A stretch of 64,000 nt of DNA, from the NCBI GenBank assembly GCA_910586015.1, contig CAJUGJ010000013.1, positions 34,106-98,105 on the forward strand. Direction: 5' to 3'. The notes beneath the pieces were generated by a model. The model was given only the letters and a program-made list of their open reading frames with translations, was not told the origin of the DNA and ran no database searches. Of the stretch, positions 61,103 through 64,000 are shown piece after piece (the stretch's first letter is position 1; each line of letters opens with the position of its first letter). Both the position numbers and the translations under genes were made by a program. The stretch comes from an uncultured Lachnospiraceae bacterium. GTDB taxonomy: Bacteria; Bacillota; Clostridia; Lachnospirales; Lachnospiraceae.

Positions 61103-62602
61103 ATGAAACATTCCATTCGTTTAAAAGTTACTTTGGCACTTGTTCTATCTTTGACTTTAGCAATCTTTTTATGTTGGCTTTTAAATCGTGGTTTTTTGGA
61201 AGATTATTATCAATATAGTAAAATTAAAATGTTAGATGCTGCCTATCAAGAAGTGTATTCTTTATTTGTAGAATATGATGCTTCAAAAGTCATATCAGAC
61301 GAACTACAAGAAAAATTAGAAGAGATAGGAATGAAAAATAATGTAAGTCTTTATTTATATCGAGGATATAAGATGTTGTTTCGAACAGGGACAATAAGAG
61401 AAGCAGAACGAGTAACGGTAGCATTAGGGGCTTATCTACTCGATCCAGTTTTATTACTTGGAGAACAAACTACAAGATTAAAGTCTAAAAATGGGTATGA
61501 CATTTATAAGATCTATGATGGTGGAAAAGAAAATAGTTATATTGATTTAATTGGTTTACTTCAAGATAGAGCTTATGTGATATTTTTGCGCTCTAATTTT
61601 GAAAGTATTCAAGAAAGTGCTCAAATTGCGAATAAATTTTTAATGTATATTGGAATTATTGTGGTGATTGCAGGAGCTTTAGTGATGTTTCTTATTAGCC
61701 AAAGCTTTTCGAAACCGATTTTAGAGTTAGCAATCATTGCAAAACGGATGTCAAACTTAGATTTTGACGCAGTATATCCAGTAAAGACACAAGATGAAAT
61801 TGGAGAGTTAGGCAGCAGTATTAATATCCTTTCAAAGAAGTTGGAAACTACAATATCAGAATTAAAAAAGGCAAATAATGAATTAGAATCAGATATTCAA
61901 AATAAGATTCAAATTGATGAAATGAGAAAGGAATTTTTATCTAATGTTACACATGAGTTAAAAACTCCTATTGCTTTAATTCAAGGATATGCAGAAGGAT
62001 TGCAAGAAAATATTAATGATGATCCAGAAAGCAGAGAGTTTTATTGTGAAGTTATTGTAGATGAAGCAATGAAAATGAATAAAATGGTAAAAAAATTACT
62101 ATCTTTAAATCAGATTGAATTTGGGACAAACCAAGTAAATATGGAACGTTTTGATTTGACTGCTCTGATTAGTTCTGTAATATCCTCTACAGATATTTTA
62201 ATAAAACAAAAGGATATTAAAATAGTATTTCAAACACAAGATCCTATCTATGTCTGGGCAGATGAATATATGACAGAAGAAGTAGTAACAAATTATATTA
62301 GTAATGCAATCAATCATATAGATGAACAAAAGATTATTGAAATTCGAATTATTCATAAACAAGATATAGTTCGAGTTTGTGTCTTTAATACAGGAGAAAA
62401 AATTCCGCAACAGGACTTAGAAAAAATATGGATTAAATTTTATAAAGTAGATAAAGCAAGAACAAGAGAATATGGAGGAAGTGGAATTGGACTTTCCATC
62501 GTGAAAGCAATTATGGATGCTCATAATAGGGAATGTGGAGTGATAAACCATGAAAATGGAGTAGAATTTTGGTTTGAATTGGATGCCGGAGTTAATTCCT
62601 AA
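61103..62602 (+). CDS. Sensor histidine kinase
   Basis: A 499-residue membrane kinase. Two membrane helices (about 8-26 and 174-198) flank an extracytoplasmic sensor region of about 145 residues with no recognised fold. HAMP follows (SKPILELAIIAKRMSNLDFD). The HisKA helix carries H284 in SNVTHELKTPIAL. The ATPase part has NYISNAINHI (N box), CVFNTGEKI and YGGSGIGLSIVK (G boxes). The partner regulator lies just upstream. ATG 61103 is chosen over ATG 61091 because ATGAGG is the ribosome binding site. Confidence 0.93.
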   Translation: MKHSIRLKVTLALVLSLTLAIFLCWLLNRGFLEDYYQYSKIKMLDAAYQEVYSLFVEYDASKVISDELQEKLEEIGMKNNVSLYLYRGYKMLFRTGTIREAERVTVALGAYLLDPVLLLGEQTTRLKSKNGYDIYKIYDGGKENSYIDLIGLLQDRAYVIFLRSNFESIQESAQIANKFLMYIGIIVVIAGALVMFLISQSFSKPILELAIIAKRMSNLDFDAVYPVKTQDEIGELGSSINILSKKLETTISELKKANNELESDIQNKIQIDEMRKEFLSNVTHELKTPIALIQGYAEGLQENINDDPESREFYCEVIVDEAMKMNKMVKKLLSLNQIEFGTNQVNMERFDLTALISSVISSTDILIKQKDIKIVFQTQDPIYVWADEYMTEEVVTNYISNAINHIDEQKIIEIRIIHKQDIVRVCVFNTGEKIPQQDLEKIWIKFYKVDKARTREYGGSGIGLSIVKAIMDAHNRECGVINHENGVEFWFELDAGVNS

Positions 62603-62611
62603 ACTAGACAC

Positions 62612-62640
62612 TTGTGTTATCTTTTGATTCGTGCTATGAT
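62612..62640 (+). promoter_or_regulatory. Promoter of the lipoprotein gene at 62.7 kb
   Basis: TTGTGT (62612-62617) and TATGAT (62635-62640) with 17-base spacing, about 50 bases before the TTG start. Confidence 0.5.
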
Positions 62641-62691
62641 AGGATTAGTTGAAAAAAATATAGAGAAATAAAGTTTTTGGAGGGGAATAAG

Positions 62692-63378
62692 TTGAAAAAG
62701 CGTTTTTTCTTGCTAATAGGGACAGTATTCATAACAGCATCTTTATTTGGATGCTCAAAGATCTCACCAACAGAAGAGCAAAATGATATGATTGCACAAT
62801 ATTTAGCTGGTATAATTCTAAGAAACGAAGTAAACTATACAGAAAAATTGGTGACACCAACACCAGCTCCATCACCAACTCTTAGTCCAACTGTAACAGA
62901 AAAACCAGACAATACAAATACCGATCATACAGATAGTAATAAAGAGGATTCAAATTCACAGCAAACGCAACCTGTTTTAGATTTTACACAAGTAATGGGA
63001 ATTGATGGGTTAAAGTTTAGTTATGAAAAATATGAACGAATTAATGAAATTTTTGATGGAGTTCAAAATATAAATGCAGGAGATGAAAAACAGCTCCTTA
63101 TTATATCTTTTAAAATTGAAAATACAAGTGCACAGCCAATTACAATTAATCTCGGAGATAAAAAGATTAATTATGAATTAGATTTGGGACAAGATAAAAA
63201 ATTAAAACCATTATTTACTTTCTTAGAAGACGATCTTCGTTTTCTCAATACGACAATAAAAGTAGGAGAAAGCCAAACAGGAGTTATCTTATTTAGTATA
63301 GATAAAGCTCAGAAGATGGATTCTGCAAATATAATTATTTCTGAAAACTCTAAAACTACAACAATTGTACTAAAATAA
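62692..63378 (+). CDS. Lipoprotein with DUF4352-like domain
   Basis: A 228-residue lipoprotein. It starts at TTG 62692, six bases after GGAGGGG, giving MKKRFFLLIGTVF and a lipobox LFGC with Cys21. After a Thr/Pro/Ser/Asn-rich spacer (about 55-100) comes a beta-sandwich-like domain with QLLIISFKIENTSAQPITIN, like DUF4352 proteins found on Gram-positive surfaces. The final beta strands end ENSKTTTIVLK. Function unknown. It lies beyond the kinase and has its own promoter. Confidence 0.72.
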   Translation: MKKRFFLLIGTVFITASLFGCSKISPTEEQNDMIAQYLAGIILRNEVNYTEKLVTPTPAPSPTLSPTVTEKPDNTNTDHTDSNKEDSNSQQTQPVLDFTQVMGIDGLKFSYEKYERINEIFDGVQNINAGDEKQLLIISFKIENTSAQPITINLGDKKINYELDLGQDKKLKPLFTFLEDDLRFLNTTIKVGESQTGVILFSIDKAQKMDSANIIISENSKTTTIVLK

Positions 63379-63424
63379 TTCGATCTATGTTAAAAAATGG
63401 ACAATTTGAAAGGATAAGTTTTAA

Positions 63425-63805
63425 ATGGACGCAGAATATATTGAAAAAAAGAGAACGAAATTTTTAGGACTGCCTTTTTGTTTTGTTACATATACAATAA
63501 CAGAGGAAAAAATAAATATCCGAAGTGGATTTTTAAGTATTGTCGAGGATGATGCTTATATGTATAAGGTACAGGATGTTCGTCTAACCCGCTCTTTTTT
63601 AGAGCGGATTTTCCGTTTGGGAACAGTGACTTGTTTTACAGGAGATAAGACACATCCTGAATTAAAATTAGAACATATTCGAAATGCAGCAGAAATTAAG
63701 GATTATCTAATGGAGGCATCTGAAGATGCTAGAATGAAGAGAAGAACCATGCACACTCTTAACATCGATGCAGGAGAAATGGAAGAAGAAGAGGATGAGG
63801 ATTAA
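63425..63805 (+). CDS. Bacterial PH-domain protein
   Basis: A 126-residue protein. KFLGLPFCFVTYTITEEKIN, then IRSGFLSIVEDDAYMYKVQD, then RSFLERIFRLGTVTCF match the bPH_2 fold, except that the usual membrane helices are absent. The tail is strongly acidic (EMEEEEDED). AAAGGATAAG precedes the ATG. Role unknown. It is the last gene before the rRNA-type promoters. Confidence 0.8.
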   Translation: MDAEYIEKKRTKFLGLPFCFVTYTITEEKINIRSGFLSIVEDDAYMYKVQDVRLTRSFLERIFRLGTVTCFTGDKTHPELKLEHIRNAAEIKDYLMEASEDARMKRRTMHTLNIDAGEMEEEEDED

Positions 63806-63830
63806 TTTTGTCATAAAATAAAAAAAGTTG

Positions 63831-63859
63831 TTGACAAAGAGAAATAATTGTGGTAGACT
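63831..63859 (+). promoter_or_regulatory. rRNA-type promoter P1
   Basis: TTGACA (63831-63836) and TAGACT (63854-63859) with 17-base spacing, preceded by an A-rich AAAAAAGTTG upstream element. Near-consensus strength and tandem repetition are typical of rRNA operons. Confidence 0.75.
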
Positions 63860-63922
63860 ACAAAAGCTGTCGGAAGAAAACAATTTGATTTTTCTAAACA
63901 ATTTGAAAAGTTAAAAAAGTTG

Positions 63923-63951
63923 TTGACAAATCAGAAAGACTATGCTAGACT
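63923..63951 (+). promoter_or_regulatory. rRNA-type promoter P2
   Basis: TTGACA (63923-63928) and TAGACT (63946-63951), again with 17-base spacing and the same AAAAAAGTTG upstream, 92 bases after P1. The following sequence ends TTTGATAACTGAACAG at the window edge, like Firmicute leaders before 16S rRNA. The 16S gene would lie outside the window. Confidence 0.75.
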
Positions 63952-64000
63952 ATATAGGCTGACTGAAAAACAGACAGGCTGTACTTTGATAACTGAACAG

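Overview
The window looks like chromosomal DNA from a low-GC, spore-forming anaerobic Firmicute, most likely a Lachnospiraceae-type Clostridium. Base composition is A/T-rich throughout and genes are preceded by strong Shine-Dalgarno sites. The spore genes gerW (YtfJ family) and cotF are present, together with remA and the tmRNA partner smpB. Several blocks keep typical Firmicute order: ytfI-ytfJ, rpmB with yloU-yloV-recG, yicC-remA-rpoZ, gap-pgk-tpiA, and secG-rnr-smpB-ssrA. Assignment below family level is not possible from the sequence alone.

Layout. 0-9 kb: a UvrD-like helicase cut by the left edge, an Fe-S aldo/keto reductase, ftsH, mnmA, and on the minus strand a PHP phosphatase and rqcH. 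9.0-9.7 kb: a decayed TnpB transposase relic. 9.7-16 kb: a rhomboid-like membrane protein, pyruvate kinase, two ABC-2-type permeases with no ATPase, and an unknown helical protein. 16-25 kb: a sporulation pair, rpmB, an Asp23-family protein, a FakA-like kinase, recG and a CbxX-type AAA ATPase. 25-31.4 kb: a cell-surface glycan locus with two large polytopic membrane proteins, UDP-galactopyranose mutase and a DPM-like GT2.

31.4-35.6 kb is an accessory island. It holds small membrane proteins, divergent HTH genes, a repeat-bearing DUF4397 protein, a frameshifted gene copy, a nuclease fragment and a P-loop kinase. 35.8-46.8 kb: a membrane-anchored GDPD, an amidase/SPOR protein, a DUF1846 protein, two CobW-type GTPases (one with a His-rich repeat), topB, yicC-remA-rpoZ without gmk, and two CotF-like genes. 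47-52 kb: the glycolytic genes gap, pgk, tpiA and gpmI with a NUDIX gene. 52-57.6 kb: the ribosome-rescue and RNA-decay set secG-rnr-smpB, a CBS/DRTGG pyrophosphatase, and ssrA on the minus strand. 57.7-64 kb: a D-lactate dehydrogenase-type enzyme, a PPIase lipoprotein, a two-component system, a second lipoprotein and a PH-domain protein. The window ends in two tandem promoters that look like those of an rRNA operon starting just beyond the right edge.

Functional links. smpB, ssrA and rnr sit together, and rqcH elsewhere in the window gives a second rescue route. The GT2, Glf and polytopic proteins fit a lipid-linked surface polysaccharide pathway. The most unusual non-coding signal is a leader element ending in GYRYAGARATGAGG just upstream of five unrelated genes (mnmA, glf, secG, ppaC and the histidine kinase). 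In the mnmA and secG copies it has an a-b-a'-b' complementarity that can form a pseudoknot or two competing hairpins.
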